Positions 1 to 12,397 are shown, counted from the first letter of the stretch. The stretch: 64,000 nucleotides of DNA from Rhabditoides inermis (GCA_963966185.1 CAWZYM010000450.1:61709-125708); one strand, 5' to 3'. The notes: generated from the letters alone by a model not told the origin. Translations and numbers: made by a program.

Positions 1-1248
1 CAAGTTAGAGGTAATTTCAAAAGTACCAACGTGCTAACCCGGGCGATTCGCATTCACATTCTATTGAACACGCGCTACTCCGATCCCGAATTCGATCGAA
101 TTCCATCCCGCATCCGACCCCGTACGATCGAAATGTTTTGCTGAAGAGCTGATGCAACAATATACTCGATTGCAAATGCGGCCTGAGAGTGTTGCAAATT
201 ACGGCGCGGGACGGATTTGCATATGTTCTTCTGATTGGTTCTCGTTCAAGCATTGTGAATGGGGCGCGGGGCCGTTTTGCAATGACGATTTATATAATTT
301 TATAGATTTATACCCGATTTATAGACTGAGTGCTCGCTTCCAGAAAGCCATTAGATGGGAAAAAAGTGCACTCAGATTTTCGATGTTGAGTCAATTCCAA
401 TATGTAAAAATATGCCGAAAATCTTGTACAAAATATGATGAAAATCAGAAGAATATGATGAAAATCAAAAATGTAACATTTTAACTATACTCTGGTCCTG
501 GCGTTAAAACAACCTCGACAACCAGAGTGTACACTTCCAATACCCGTTTAGCTTTGCAAACATTGTGAAAATCAGATCTCATGACGTTAGTCGACAGATC
601 GCTTAACAAAATGCAAATGTTTTTTTTCAATTGAAAAAAAAATTCGGGGGTTTAAAAAGGTTTTCATTTTACTTTGACAAAACCACAAAAGCACAGTTTT
701 GTCCTGTTTTTAATTTGTTTTCAAAAAAATTTCCTGTTTTAAATTTGTTTTCAAAAAAAATATTTGCGTCGAAGATGCGCTTACCGGCGCTCTTCTCCTG
801 GTGGTGGATTTGTCGTTATGAGAAAATATCGGTAAATCACAGTTCGGATCGCGCTCTCTTCGCAGTTTCCTTGTATTTTATCTCACGTCACCGCTGAGAT
901 TGCTCATTTCGCTGAAACCAGTGAGTGGCGCCTACAGCGCTCCTCCTCCTGGTTATAATGGGCAGAGCCTAACAGTGCAAACCCGGCGCGTCTCACACGC
1001 TGAATCCGACCGCGGTATATAGATTGCGAGAGAGAAAAGTTGTCCTGGTAAATTTGCAATTTGGCAATTTGTCAATATCGCGGCTTCCCCAATAAAATGT
1101 GGAGGCATTGCCGTGTTTCGGTCTCGAGGGTGTATTGACACAGTATGGAAAAAAGTAAACAAAAATTACATACAAAACTCCAAGATACATTAAAGGTAGT
1201 GTTCACTCTGAATTTGAAAGTGGAGTTGACCATACCAGTTTATGCTTC
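1..1248. other. No gene recognised (left edge)
   Basis: AT-rich non-coding sequence. The open frames are short, lack family features and do not join through plausible splice sites. A short inverted repeat (ACTCTGGT near 485, ACCAGAGT near 520) and two related GC-rich stretches near 780-810 and 925-950 are the only structure I see. Confidence 0.5.
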
Positions 1249-1440
1249 TTACAAATAAAATTGGCAAAATATTACATAATGAAACGATTATTTAACTATT
1301 TAAAACATGTTAAGAAAGATTCATTCCGTAGTGCCACCAAGAAAAAAAAGATTTTTACAAATAAAATTGGCAAAATATTACATAATGAAACGATTATTTA
1401 ACTATTCAAAACATGTTAAGAAAGATTCATTTCGTAGTGC
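1249..1440. repeat. Direct repeat pair, ~86 bp, offset 106 bp
   Basis: Positions 1249-1334 and 1355-1440 are nearly identical, starting TTACAAATAAAATTGG and ending CGTAGTGC. The second copy runs straight into the CT-rich tract, so the duplication ends at the tract edge. Confidence 0.85.
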
Positions 1441-1598
1441 TCTCTCTCTCTCCCCCTCTCTCTCTCTCCCCCCCTCTCTCTCCCCCTCTCCCTCTCTCTC
1501 TCCTTCTCCCCCCCCTCTCTCTCTCTCCCTCTCTCTCTCCCCCCCCCCCTCTCTCTCTATCCCCCTCTCCCCTCCCCCCCCTCTCTCTCTCTCTCTCC

Positions 1599-1651
<53 letters not shown>

Positions 1652-1712
1652 TCTTTCTCTCTCTCTCTCCCTCTCTTTCTCTCTCTCCCCCCCCCTCTCT
1701 CTCTCTGTCTCT
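1440..1712. repeat. Polypyrimidine (CT/CCCC) low-complexity tract
   Basis: About 270 bp almost purely C and T on the + strand, with CT dinucleotides and C runs up to nine. The proline/leucine/serine frames on one strand and Arg-Glu frames on the other are composition artefacts. Confidence 0.95.
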
Positions 1713-1752
1713 AATACTGACACTATTTAATTGTTGTATTCTTTTAATTGAT

Positions 1753-1817
1753 CTGTTAGTGTCAACAGCCCGATATGCGCAGGTTTGTGTTAGTTTTTGT
1801 AAACGTTTTATGCATGC
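1753..1817 (-). repeat. Dispersed repeat fragment (copy 1)
   Basis: About 65 bp matches the reverse complement of 19073-19137 with only a few changes; both contain GCGCAGGTTTGTGTTAGT in one orientation. Two copies 17 kb apart in opposite orientation indicate an interspersed element of unknown class. Confidence 0.75.
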
Positions 1818-2121
1818 GCTTTTGTTGAATTGGGTCAAGACAAACTGACTCTCTTTACGCAAGTACTTTTTAACAGATAATATATGTGCTTTTGTTGAAT
1901 TTCATAGAAATTTCTGCTGTTAGAGATCGCCAAGCTCTGTCGTTCATTATTATGCGCAGAACGATAGAGGACAGATTGTAACGGGGGTAGAAAGTCATTG
2001 AAATCGTGATTGTTGCGTATATGCAACTATATTTTGGGTACTGTATACAAACGCTTCGAAACGACACTTCTCTCTATCTTTTCGTTCGCCGCTGCGTAAG
2101 TGCATCTGTCATTCGTCTGCG

Positions 2122-2447
2122 CTCTCTGCTGAAAGCGTACTCTCTCGCGCTATCTCTCGCGCGCCGGCGGGACCACAGGAAGACATTGGCAGGAACACGG
2201 CAGGAACACGGTGTTCCTGCCAAAAAAGAGGCGGGGCCAACAGTTTTGATTGGTGGAGCTTATTTCTATGATGACCCTGACTCTCGCGCGAGAAATAAGC
2301 TCCACCAATCGTTGGCCTGTTGGCCCCGCCTCTTTTTTGGCAGGAACACCGTATTCCTGCCGTGTTCCTGCCACTTCTTGCTTAGACGCGCAGAGAACGA
2401 GAAAGAGAGAGAGAGAGAGAGAAAGAGAGTACGCTTTCGGCAGAGAA
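2122..2447. mobile_element. Foldback element with long imperfect inverted arms
   Basis: Inner arms at 2187-2270 and 2289-2372 are inverted copies separated by under 20 bp. Each arm carries GGCAGGAACAC motifs, a GAGGCGGGGCCAACAG block and AAGCTCCACCAATC. The pairing resumes outside them (GAAAGCGTACTCTCT near 2130 against AGAGAGTACGCTTTC near 2426), although the right side has gained a GA-rich microsatellite. No coding capacity. A 10-bp match GAAACGACAC lies near 2058 and 2460, but I am not certain it is a target duplication. Looks like a MITE or foldback transposon; family unknown. Confidence 0.8.
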
Positions 2448-3553
2448 CCAGAGTGACTGGAAACGACACCCACACACCCACACGCTGGCCTCTCGCCTCA
2501 TGGGTGCGCGAGATCGCTCATAACTTCTTTCGGAGAAAACTTACGAAGATGCCCGCGATCAATGATCTGTCCTACGGCTAACACGACTTTTTGATATCGT
2601 TTCTTGAAAATTCTGGCGCGAGCCCTATCCTAAGCCAGAAGAAAGGGCGCTTCGCGCCCTCTCTTAAATACAACTCTTCTGCTGCATTATTCGTCGCACA
2701 ATACACAACCATGAATCAATCAATAATCGATCAATACTCACTCATCACGGCGAATGCGGGGTCGACTGCGCGTACGACGCACGACGCCGTAGAAGCCGAG
2801 TTCTAAATCAAGATATCATATTCACTAATAAGATAGGAATAGTAATTTAAGGAAGTATGCTAATCGCTAGATTATATCCTAATTATTTTTATCCTTTTTA
2901 TTCGCATTTCACTCACTCTACTAATCACCTTTTGCATGAGCATGAATGTACAACAAAATGCATATCGTAATGATTTTCTGTTCTCTGATACTACTTCTAA
3001 TCGAACTTTCTTGGCCTAGCATTCCGAGTTGTAATCACTGATCAATAAATTTATTTGACGATTAACGCACTTATGTGGCTTGCACGTTCTTCTGTGAACG
3101 GCAAACATTTATTTAAACACTAGCACTCGTGTTTATTTAGTTATGGTGACAGTGTCAGTTCAAAACAGTTCACTGTTTTCACGAAACGAAATCTTGACAC
3201 CAAAATCGAACCCACAGACCGCTGAGTTAGTAAAATGGCAATATAAGAGTTAGCAAATGGCAATATTAACGCAGTGCAGAGTACAGTTTAATGAAAGAAA
3301 ATTTGCATTTCAATTCGTTCCGTATATTGTATTTTAATGTTCATGATAATTGATAATGTTTTCACCGCCAAATCCTGAGCTAACTACGAGTCTACTATAA
3401 AATTAAATTGTGCTACCTCTCTACACCGCTCATGAATATATTGCAATGGTATCACATACTAACTAAGCTAGGGTGTCGAGGCCGGTTGCTACTTTTAAGC
3501 TGTTTTCGGAGGGATTAGTAAATATCAAACAAAAAATAGATCATAATGACATA
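2448..3553. other. No gene recognised
   Basis: AT-rich intergenic DNA. Near 3185-3230 the minus strand carries a tRNA-like pair of motifs (CTCAGCGGTCTG then GGTTCGATTTT) too close together for a tRNA, so at most a decayed tRNA-derived fragment. Confidence 0.45.
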
Positions 3554-5769
3554 ATGTTTCTTATATTGTGCTTGAATTGTGCATTACAGCACGTCCTCGT
3601 CTCTATCGCTCTGTTCACTGTCGCATGTGCTCAGACGTTTGACCCTGGCCGGCCTGGCCCGTCTATACTCGACAACAGCACCTCGTCTTCAAGCCATTTG
3701 ACATCTAGGAACCAAGAAACCTGGCCAGCGACATCACATAACACGCAGCTCACGTTCACTCTCGATAATGAAAATCTTACAGGTACGTCATGCCCACTGA
3801 CTGGCTTTTTAACATAAATGTGTAGGACTGCGGCTCCAGTACCGCAACGTCTACGACATACGCTTGTTTCAATGTCTCGTTTCTCTCATCATGACGTGTT
3901 GTGGGCACCCCCACTTTTTCTTGCTCCTCGTCGCCAGTTTCGTGGGCGAGTTTTCTTCCACGCCTCTGCCGCAATTCGTAGTGCGAGTGCCGAGAAGCGC
4001 TGAGCCACAGGGCAACAGAAGAAGGCGGTATCGGCAAAACGGCGGATCTGGATCTCATAAAAATGACCCGAACGTAGACCTCATGGTAGCTAGCAAACAA
4101 CATGCCATTATCAATAATATATATTTACAGATGCGTGGCACAGAGGTTAAGTCGTTTTACATGATCATGAAAAACCAGCACGCACTCTTTTCGTGGTATG
4201 AAGCTCCAGCCGCAACGCAACCGAACTCAATGTTAAAATCAGTGGGAATCTCAATTTCACTACTATCACATTCGAACCGCGTGTTTAGGCCTTTTTGCGA
4301 GAGTCGGATGCACCAGCGAACGCCACCGGGCACTGGATAATGACTGTGTATGAATCTCGAAAAATTCCACAAACAAGTTGAATGAATTGCGTTGTAGGTT
4401 TGAAGGAGGAAAAAAAGGAAGAACTCTGACAATCTGGGACTCCGATCCTGTAAAAAGACAATCGGAATACGAGGCAAGACCCTCTTCAACAACAAATACT
4501 ATAAACTTATGTCTCAGGAGGTGGTGCATTCCTTTGTACAAGCGTTCGCACATGTTCGTGGACGTGCTCCTCGATTTGCATTTGTCTCCAATTTCGAGAC
4601 CCAAAACGTGAGCTGAGAATCTAGGTAGCGTTCAGTATGAAAATATCCTTTAGGACAATTGGGCTTGTGGGTGGCGTTGTGCGGCGGCAGCCGTGTTGTT
4701 ATGTGCGGATAAAGATCCCGCCAAGTATGTAACGCCACGATTGCGTCAAAATCACGTCCCCTTACAGCTACATCTACGACAGCATCTTAACTCGAACAAT
4801 CGTCTTAGAGTTGCTTTCGGATAATGGGTTGCACAACATCCAGCACTGGGCGGAGGAGCTGATTACGAGGAGGTGCGTAATGTGTTCATTTCACGAACAT
4901 ACATAAATTATCGATGATGCAGAGCGGCGATGGAAAAACAGCCACCGCAAACAGCCGAGATCGAGCATCTGCCACGCCTCAGTCGGGACTACGCGGTAAT
5001 TAGTGACGCGCTTCCGACCTAACTGTAGGCTAAATTCAGATGGCGCTCAATCTGCATCGCGCGTACGAGTCGGCACAGGAGAAGCGGCGACACGCCAATC
5101 CTGCACTACCACCCGCCCCTGCCGCCGGAGCCAACCGGTACAAAACCATTTGTTTTCAGAATGTTCCGACGACATACTTCCAAACAAAATGAATACAATT
5201 CTACAACCAACACTCCATCATATTTCTTGTAGCCAAGTGCCGCTTCATCTCCAGCACTCTCCCGACCCATACAGAATCGGACAGATATTATTCTTAGAAG
5301 TAATTCCTAATTGATACCACATCAAGCTATTTGTTCTGTCTAGACCCTGAGAAAAGTTTTTGGCAATCGCGCTGGTAGGAGATGCATCGAAGACTACTTA
5401 ATGGGAACGGTGGGTGAACTCGACTCGACACATTCCGAACTGCCATGTTTGTTAGGGTGGGCAGAACAAACTGCGCCAAATAACACCGGCACCATCCAGA
5501 AAAATGCAATCATACTTCAAGGCTGGATATTTCTGGGGTCAAACGGCATGGCGGGTAAATGAATTTTCCTCTTCCCTCTCTCTCTAAATTCGATAACGCG
5601 TGTTTAGCACTTTGGCACTGTAATCATGGATAGAGGCTTGATCGGGGAGGTACGAGAAGGCATAATAGTGCAATGTCACACCACACCCGCCGGAGATGCA
5701 GCACTCGCCCAAGCCTGGAGCGATCGAGCAGTGAAACAGGTAGCGCTCTAATCAATCCTTCCCCTCTAT

Positions 5770-5817
<48 letters not shown>

Positions 5818-6743
5818 GCGCTCAAAACATCGATATATCGGCAGGCGGTAGAAGATCTTCTATTCCTGAACAGAGTTGAAGACAAACCAGGCGACATGTA
5901 CTACGAGTGAGTACATGAGGTAGAGAAAGACGTCAGACGTTACCTTTATTAGGGTAGCGCAAAGGCGTGCGCAACTACCTATTTGGTCCAATCATTACAA
6001 CTCGGCGCACTACTTCCTTAACGCCGTCGCTATCAATGCCAACACTACTCTACAGACAAGTGAGAACGAGTACAATATATGATAGAGTTGGGAATGGGGA
6101 CGTTCCAGGAAAAACGTCGACACGCGCGTACGAAAGTATGCAGTTCGAAAGTCTGCTGGACGGAACGGTAAGGTTTGCCTGTGGCGAAATAAGCCACAAG
6201 GAAAAACTCGCAATAAAACGCAAAAACCAAGGAATGCCCAACGTGGACAGAAACAGTACGTGGGAAAGGGAGAAATAGAGACGCAATCGAATATGATTAC
6301 AGTGCTCGCGGACAACATGGTGCTCCAAATGCAGAATTTAGCGATTCTGTCTAACGAGATGTTCGCCAATATAAACTCGGTACAAATGGTGCGCTCTGAT
6401 AATGATCTAACTCAGTGATCATGCAAAACATATCCAGGGAACGCAACCGGACGAAGACTATATCACAACCGTGACTCACATTGCTGGACTGATGAAGGAA
6501 GCGGAAGACGCGCAGACGCTTTACCGGAATCATCGTAAGTAGATCACGTTCTCTTCTCGTTCTCTTAATCCCTCTCTTAATCACCCTATAAACCACTGCC
6601 ATTCTGCAATCGCTCGTTCAGACACTAGTGCCAAGTGCTTCTGGGAGCAGCTGCAAGCGAGTGTGGTCGAGAACGCTTTCCGCGCATCGTCTTCGACTTC
6701 GAATCAAGCCTTTTCAACAGAGCAATACGCAATCAACATCTAA
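3554..6743 (+). CDS. Uncharacterised secreted or lumenal protein, multi-exon
   Basis: I do not recognise the family. The ATG at 3554 opens a hydrophobic leader of about 27 residues ending TVACAQ, a good signal peptide, followed by a Ser/Thr/Asn-rich stretch with NST and NLT sequons; exon 1 ends at 3782. The segment 3826-4480 is uncertain: several frames look plausible and one carries an in-frame TAG near 4288. From about 4504 the exons join in phase: to 4607, 4654-4724, 4768-4872 (after a 43-nt intron), 4923-4995, 5040-5137, then after an unclear exon near 5160-5290: 5344-5554, 5636-5739, 5845-5906, 5953-6059, 6109-6167, 6251-6379, 6438-6534 and 6622-6743, ending QYAINI-stop. Recognisable stretches include LMSQEVVHSFVQAFAHVRG, WSNHYNSAHYFLNAVAI and ITTVTHIAGLMKEAEDAQ. 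The mature protein would be at least 500 residues. The stop lies 8 bp from the inferred end of the opposite-strand methyltransferase gene. Gene reality is fairly sure; function unknown. Confidence 0.65.
5771..5815. repeat. (CT)n microsatellite in an intron
   Basis: Near-perfect CT dinucleotide run between the exons ending at 5739 and starting at 5845. In the sense direction it may act as a long polypyrimidine tract before the acceptor at 5844. Confidence 0.95.
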
Positions 6744-6750
6744 TACATAC

Positions 6751-7866
6751 TCAACATAAACACAATGATAAATGAGACAGAGTATAAGTACACGCCACAA
6801 TCAAACACCTCGACTCACCACTCGTTCTTGTCTCGCATTTCGCCTCGGGAACTCCGTGGTGCTCGACGCGCTCGAATCCGTACTCGTTCAGCAGGTACAT
6901 CTCAAAGTCCTCCGGCTTGAACTCAATCACCTTGAAGTTCTTCTTCAGCGTATCCTAAAGACGAAGGTCACAACGGTAACATATGAACTCAACTACCGTA
7001 ACCTAAGTAAACCGTACCGTCATGTTGGATCTCTTCTTGTAAGTGAAGAATGGTTGGGGTTCGATGATGAGTCGCCCGCCCGGATGCACATGTGCAAACG
7101 CCCTGCAACAACACAGCCATACAGTTGTTCATACCAGTAGCTTTTCATACCATTCATCGCACCTCTTGAAGAACCTCCTCATTCCGTCGTCTGTTGAGAT
7201 GAATCCATTTGGTGGTCGACAGAGCGAGAATCACGCAAACTCCTCAGTGACCTGAAAACGAACTATGAAAACTACGTTACACGTAGTTAAAAAAACATAT
7301 GAGTACAAGTTTGATACATTATGTTCTACTTCGAGAAATACGTAACGAACCGCATCGACGTGCTGATCGCACTCGAGCACGTAGTCCTCCTTCCTGAACC
7401 AGACGTTGTCGGGGAACTTGGTCGAGTAGCTGCCGGGCAGCTGTGACGCCGGACCAAACTGCGACGAGAACGGCGCGGGGAACTTGCCCGTCATCTGAAC
7501 ACACCAAATACAAAACAAAAATATTACCTAACTACTAAATACTAACGATAGAGGGGTAGTCGTCGCAGTAGTGTCGAATGTTCTTGCGCGCAACTTCAAC
7601 AAGGTGCGTCAATGTCGACGCCTACAAAACAGATGTGAGACGCGTCATTTACACAATATTCAATTCCAATATCAAAACAACCCAACCAACGTAGTTGAAC
7701 TGAACTATCAAACAATTTAAAACAGTGACGTACCGAGAATTCTCCTGGGTAGGTCGTGGCAATGGAGAGGGTAGGAATTCGACGTTGCATCCAATGTCGA
7801 GATCCGTCCTCTTTCCGAACCACTCCTTCTTGAAGATCGACAGACGCTGGTCCGTCTCGCTCGGCT
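6751..7866 (-). CDS. MEPCE: 7SK snRNA methylphosphate capping enzyme-like (BCDIN3 domain)
   Basis: Homologue of BCDIN3/MEPCE, which puts a methyl group from SAM on the 5' gamma-phosphate of 7SK (or U6-like) RNA in the nucleus. Exons in transcript order: 7866-7736 ([21 protein letters not shown] motif I), 7619-7563 ([16 protein letters not shown]), 7494-7351 ([14 protein letters not shown]), about 7242-7151 ([12 protein letters not shown], then [14 protein letters not shown]), 7102-7018 ([20 protein letters not shown], the RPGG-LEPQPW-like family motif), 6954-6751 ([17 protein letters not shown]). Order and motifs follow the family closely. Odd: the frame changes inside motif I (GTCGAATTCC would read NVG if one G were restored), between GVDID and HLVEVARKN, and after WIHLN (an AC dinucleotide may be lost). 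Either an inactivated gene or assembly indels. Upstream exons ending near YRN (about 8050-8085) and an Arg/Lys-rich exon near 8570-8670 could be the N-terminal part. Identity of the domain is strong. Confidence 0.78.
7261..7332. repeat. Intronic repeat, copy A
   Basis: Resembles 7876-7952 in the same orientation: both run AACTATGAAAACTA, a GTTACACGTA block, GAGTACAAGTT and TATGTTCTACT. Both copies lie in introns of the MEPCE-like gene next to splice sites, so a duplicated or twice-inserted short element. Confidence 0.75.
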
Positions 7867-7875
7867 GAAAAAAAT

Positions 7876-7952
7876 AACTATGAAAACTAGGTTACACGTA
7901 TCAATGACACATACATCCGAGTACAAGTTCGAGACAGTATGTTCTACTGCTA
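7876..7952. repeat. Intronic repeat, copy B
   Basis: Partner of 7261-7332, diverged by substitutions and small indels. It sits immediately upstream (transcript sense) of the exon that carries SAM motif I. Confidence 0.75.
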
Positions 7953-8400
7953 GACAAGTGAGTATAGAAGTAGAACAGTATATACTGTCAAACAACAAAA
8001 TATGCATCACATAACGATTAAAGGAGAGGTGTACGGAATATTAGAGTGTGGTTCCAATAGTCCATTTCGGTATGAAAATTCTGATGAAAGAAAAATAAAA
8101 ATTATGAAATTATCAATTAAGGCTATAAAAATGATTTCATACTGATTTTGTCCCTTCGCTTTGTCCGTGCTGGGACCAATTATTTGAGCTGATTACGGTA
8201 TTAGCCATGGAGCATTATCCGAAGAGCACGCGAATCACAATTTTTCTTACCCATGCCGTGAGTGGTGATTTATCGACATTTCCCCTGAACTTGGAGAATC
8301 CGAAGGAAAATCGACAACGAAACATTCCAAGAAATGGAAATCAATTGAACATGTACACAAACACTATAACATTGTCACCTCATTTTTCCAATGATAAGTG

Positions 8401-8460
8401 CTTCTTCAATTTGACGTCTTGGCTATCAATCTTCTTCAATTTGACGTGATTGCTATCAAT
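8401..8460. repeat. Tandem pair of a 30-bp unit
   Basis: CTTCTTCAATTTGACGT followed by variable bases and GCTATCAAT occurs twice back to back (8401-8430, 8431-8460), differing by a few bases. Confidence 0.9.
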
Positions 8461-9708
8461 CTAATTATGCCCCATAACCACCACACGATCAAGGAAGGTC
8501 GCCAACAACACATGACTATGGATGTTTATAATACGAAAAGCAAATTATGATAGTGGTTTGTTTGTGAGACGACCGTCGTGGAGTTCTTCTTCTTGTAATT
8601 TCTTTCTTCTGTCCGCGTTGCTGCCGCGGTGAAGCTTGCGTGTCCTCCGTCTTCGATCATGAGAATCTAAACAGACAACGCAATCAAAGCAATCATAACG
8701 ATTCAAGAAATAAGGGTTGACAGTTATTTCAATCGGCTAGACGGAAGAGAATGGTTAACAAAAAAAGTTCACTCACTGCTAGGATAGAAGAAAGAAGATC
8801 TCCTCAGCCTCGCTTCCGACCGTTCGTTCACATCCCAAAACCGCCACTCTGGAAAAATGTGTAGTGCAGGATTTGAGTTAATAGTTACACAGCGCTGGCG
8901 GATAGGTATAATACACGAACGACGTAAAAAGAGAAAAAGGATATAGACAATAGAAATGGGAACGAAAACGCGGAACTCATACAACAAACAACATAAAAAA
9001 TAATCATAAAATATACAAACAAATTCACGAAATATCGATTCAAAATCAGATGTGAAAAATCGCGCCGCACTTTTTTCGCGCGCGGGTATTTTTCGGGTAT
9101 TTTTAGCTGAAGGTCCCAGCACGAACCTGAGGAAGGAAAAATAATTGCTATTGACGAATATTATTCTCAAACTCAGCTACTCACTGAATTTTTCATTCGT
9201 GTTTTCACTCTGTTCTCCTCTCCTTTAACCAAACTTACAAGCGAAGCCAGGTTGAAACGAAATATTGAATACCAAAGGATTTGGGACATTTTTGGAAAAT
9301 TCGTCCCGCCGCGAGGAAAAATAAATTAGGTTACGGTGAGGAAATTTCGCGATAAGAAGGCAAGAGGGCCCTTGCCCTTGAATTCACCACCTTTGCTGGA
9401 GCGCTTGTTGTAGCAGTCTCTGGATGGACCGGGACGTAAAAGACGCCGGGCGGTGGCACTTGGAGAGAGGGGTCGGATGAGATGAGAATATCAGCGTAGC
9501 GTACAAACGGATATAATCTCGCTACGCGAACATGGTTAATAATTAGGCAATCGAGGTTAGTGGCAGATATAAAGAGAGAGAAAATGAGAAAAACTGACAA
9601 AGAGGGAATGCGAAATTAAATACAATATTGTGCTAGAAAATGGCAACAGACAGACGGATATATGAATAAATAGATAGATATATAGATAGATCGACAGAGA
9701 CAGATTCG

Positions 9709-11477
9709 CTACACAGACGGAGAGGAGGTGAGCTTGAGCTGGTTGAGAATGAGCTCGATGTCTCCACGCTGCTGCGGCGACATGCTCCACAACTGTTTGA
9801 TCAGAGGGACCAAGGCGGACGGCACCGCATCCAGCGAAAGCAAACGGCCTGCTCGCACCTGCTTCGCAACTTGTATGCCATCAAATCCATGGAACGGCTC
9901 CGTGGCGTCATTGTGAATTTCCCACAATAGAACTCCGAAAGCCCAGAGATCGGATTGTTGAGTGTAGAACGTCGCATCCCCCTTCATCAACTCGGGCGCC
10001 ATATGCCTAAAAACAGGGTTTAAAACACACTAGTGAACAAGGAGGAAGAGAGAAGAGAGAAGAGAGAAGAGAGAAGAGAGAAGAGAGAAGAGAGAAGAGA
10101 GAAGAGAGAAGAGAGAAGAGAGAAGAGAGAAGAGAGAAGAGAGAAGAGAGAAGAGAGAAGAGAGAGAAGAGAGAAGAGAGAAGAGAGAAGAGAGAAGAGA
10201 GAAGAGAGAAGAGAGAAGAGAAAAAAAGAGAAGAGAGAAGAGAGAAGAGAGAAGAGAGAAGAGAGAAGAGAGAAGAGAGAAGAGAGAAGAGAGAAGAGAG
10301 AAGAAGAGAAGAGAGAAGAGAGAAGAGAGAAGAGAGAAGAGAGAAGAGAGAAGAGAGAAGAGAGAAGAGAGAAGAGAGAAGAGAGAAGAGAGAAGAGAGA
10401 AGAGAGAAGAGAGAAGAGAGAAGAGAGAAGAGAGAAGAGAGAAGAGAGAAGAGAGAAGAGAGAAGAGAGAGAGAGAGAAGAGAGAAGAGAGAAGGAAGAG
10501 AAGAGAGAAGAGAGAAGAGAGAAGAGAGAAAGAGAGAAGAGAGAAGAGAGAAGAGAGAAGAGAGAAGAGAGAAGAGAGAAGAGAGAAGAGAGAAGAGAGA
10601 AGAGAGAAGAGAGAAGAGAGAAGAGAGAGAAGAGAGAAGAGAGAAGAGAGAAGAGAGAAGAGAGAAGAGAGAAGAGAGAAGAGAGAAGAGAGAAGAGAGA
10701 AGAGAGAAGAGAGAAGAGAGAAGAGAGAAGAGAGAAGAGAGAAGAGAGAAGAGAGAAGAGAGAAGAGAGAAGAGAGAAGAGAGAAGAGAGAAGAGAGAGA
10801 AAGAGAAGAGGAGAGAAATAAAGAAAAAGAAGAGAGAGAGAGAGTGAGAGAGAGAGAGAGAAGCAACTCACGAGATGTGTAAAAGGCGACTGCCTTCGGC
10901 TGCGAAAGAGCCGCCGAACCCAAGGTCAAAATCAGCAATCTGAAAACACCATTTTTCACTATTCATTATTTCTCCCCCCCCCCCCTCTCCACCATGTACC
11001 TTCGCCGTCCCATCTCCACTAAACACAACATTGTGTGCGCCGATGTTGCAGTGCACTACACCCTTGTGGTGCAGATAGGCTATGCCGTACGCGCACTGAC
11101 GAGCCCAACGAATGCGAGTAGTCGCATCGGCCTAAAATGTGAATGAAACACGAGTACATGTGAAATGACGGTACCGTAGCGTCGCTGCGCAATCTCTCCT
11201 TGAGGGAACCACCGGGTTGATAGTCGTTGATGATCATCAATGGGACCGGGCCAGGGCACACTCCGAGTAACTGGAATGTTTATCGTGGATTGGCGACGAT
11301 CGGCGACTAGCAAAAATGACCTGAACGACGTTGTGATGTCGTAGGTACATGTACTTCCGCACACTGATCAGCTCGTGGGAATCGGGGAACGCGTTGGAGT
11401 AGAACTGAAATGAGTTCATTGAAAGAGAAGAAAACATATAAAGAGAGAGAGAGAGAGAGAAAGAGAGAAAGAGAGAA

Positions 11478-11528
<51 letters not shown>

Positions 11529-12342
11529 TAGTGTTTACCTTGATAGCAACATCGTTTTTCTTGTACTGTCCCAATGAGTACTTTCCATCGAGCGATCGGA
11601 TGCTCCGCACGGTCGCCCACTGAAACAGTCTATCATATTACTCATTTTGCAGTTAACCGACGCAAGCCTACACTCTACACTAATCCCTATCATCTAGTTG
11701 GACAACCAATAACTTACTAGCACATGCGGGTCTCCAGGTCGCTCCACTCCGCCTACTAGCATGGCAGAACAAGGAAGAGGGTGGGTCTTGTAGAAGTCGA
11801 TGAAGGCTTCGATCGACGGAAACGAAGGGAACTTTGCAGATGCGGCCAGTGGAGGCAGCTCCCATGGGGTCCATCTCAACAGAAATCTCTCACACACGCT
11901 CTCTGTCTCCCTCTCCTCCCCCCCCCCTCCCCTCCGCTCTCTCTCCCTCTCACCTTGACAGAGTACTTGCTGACGTCGTCGCCATTTCGGACCACGAGCA
12001 CTAGTTTTCCACCAGAGTGGGCGAATGGGCGAAAGTAGAAGACGCCAGCGCTTGTCAGCAAGTAACTGTAATCCAAAAAAAATCAATACAAAAGGGTGAT
12101 CAGTCTTGTCGTCACTTGCTTCACAAGTATCGTTGACAGAACGGGGTCTATGGAAGTTTGGAAATCGTTTTGAGGAACTTGTTTCCACGAGGCCGACTAC
12201 GACTCAAGATGATAACCACTTACCGGTCCTCGTGGCGACTGGAGAACACGTGATAGTGCACGTGGTCAACATGAGGAGGCGGAAGACGGGCAATCAGATC
12301 GTTCTAAACGGTTAAATGAGAGGAAAGGGGAAGAGGGGAGAG

Positions 12343-12397
<55 letters not shown>

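Larger units (their letters stand above)
7867..9708. other. Upstream region of the MEPCE-like gene; intergenic to the pseudokinase gene
   Basis: Holds possible 5' exons of the minus-strand MEPCE-like gene (about 8050-8085 with YRN; 8570-8670, basic). A minus-strand open frame at 9331-9600 encodes a Pro/Val-rich peptide (PPPGVFYVPVHPE) without a recognisable domain. Otherwise AT-rich, with a 30-bp tandem pair at 8401-8460. Confidence 0.4.

Noticed and set aside
1307..1862. Proline/leucine and Arg/Glu open frames
   Set aside because: Pure products of the CT-rich tract.
10020..10959. Ser/Leu-Phe-rich and Arg-Glu-Lys-rich long open frames
   Set aside because: They are translations of the AAGAGAG array lying in an intron of the pseudokinase gene.
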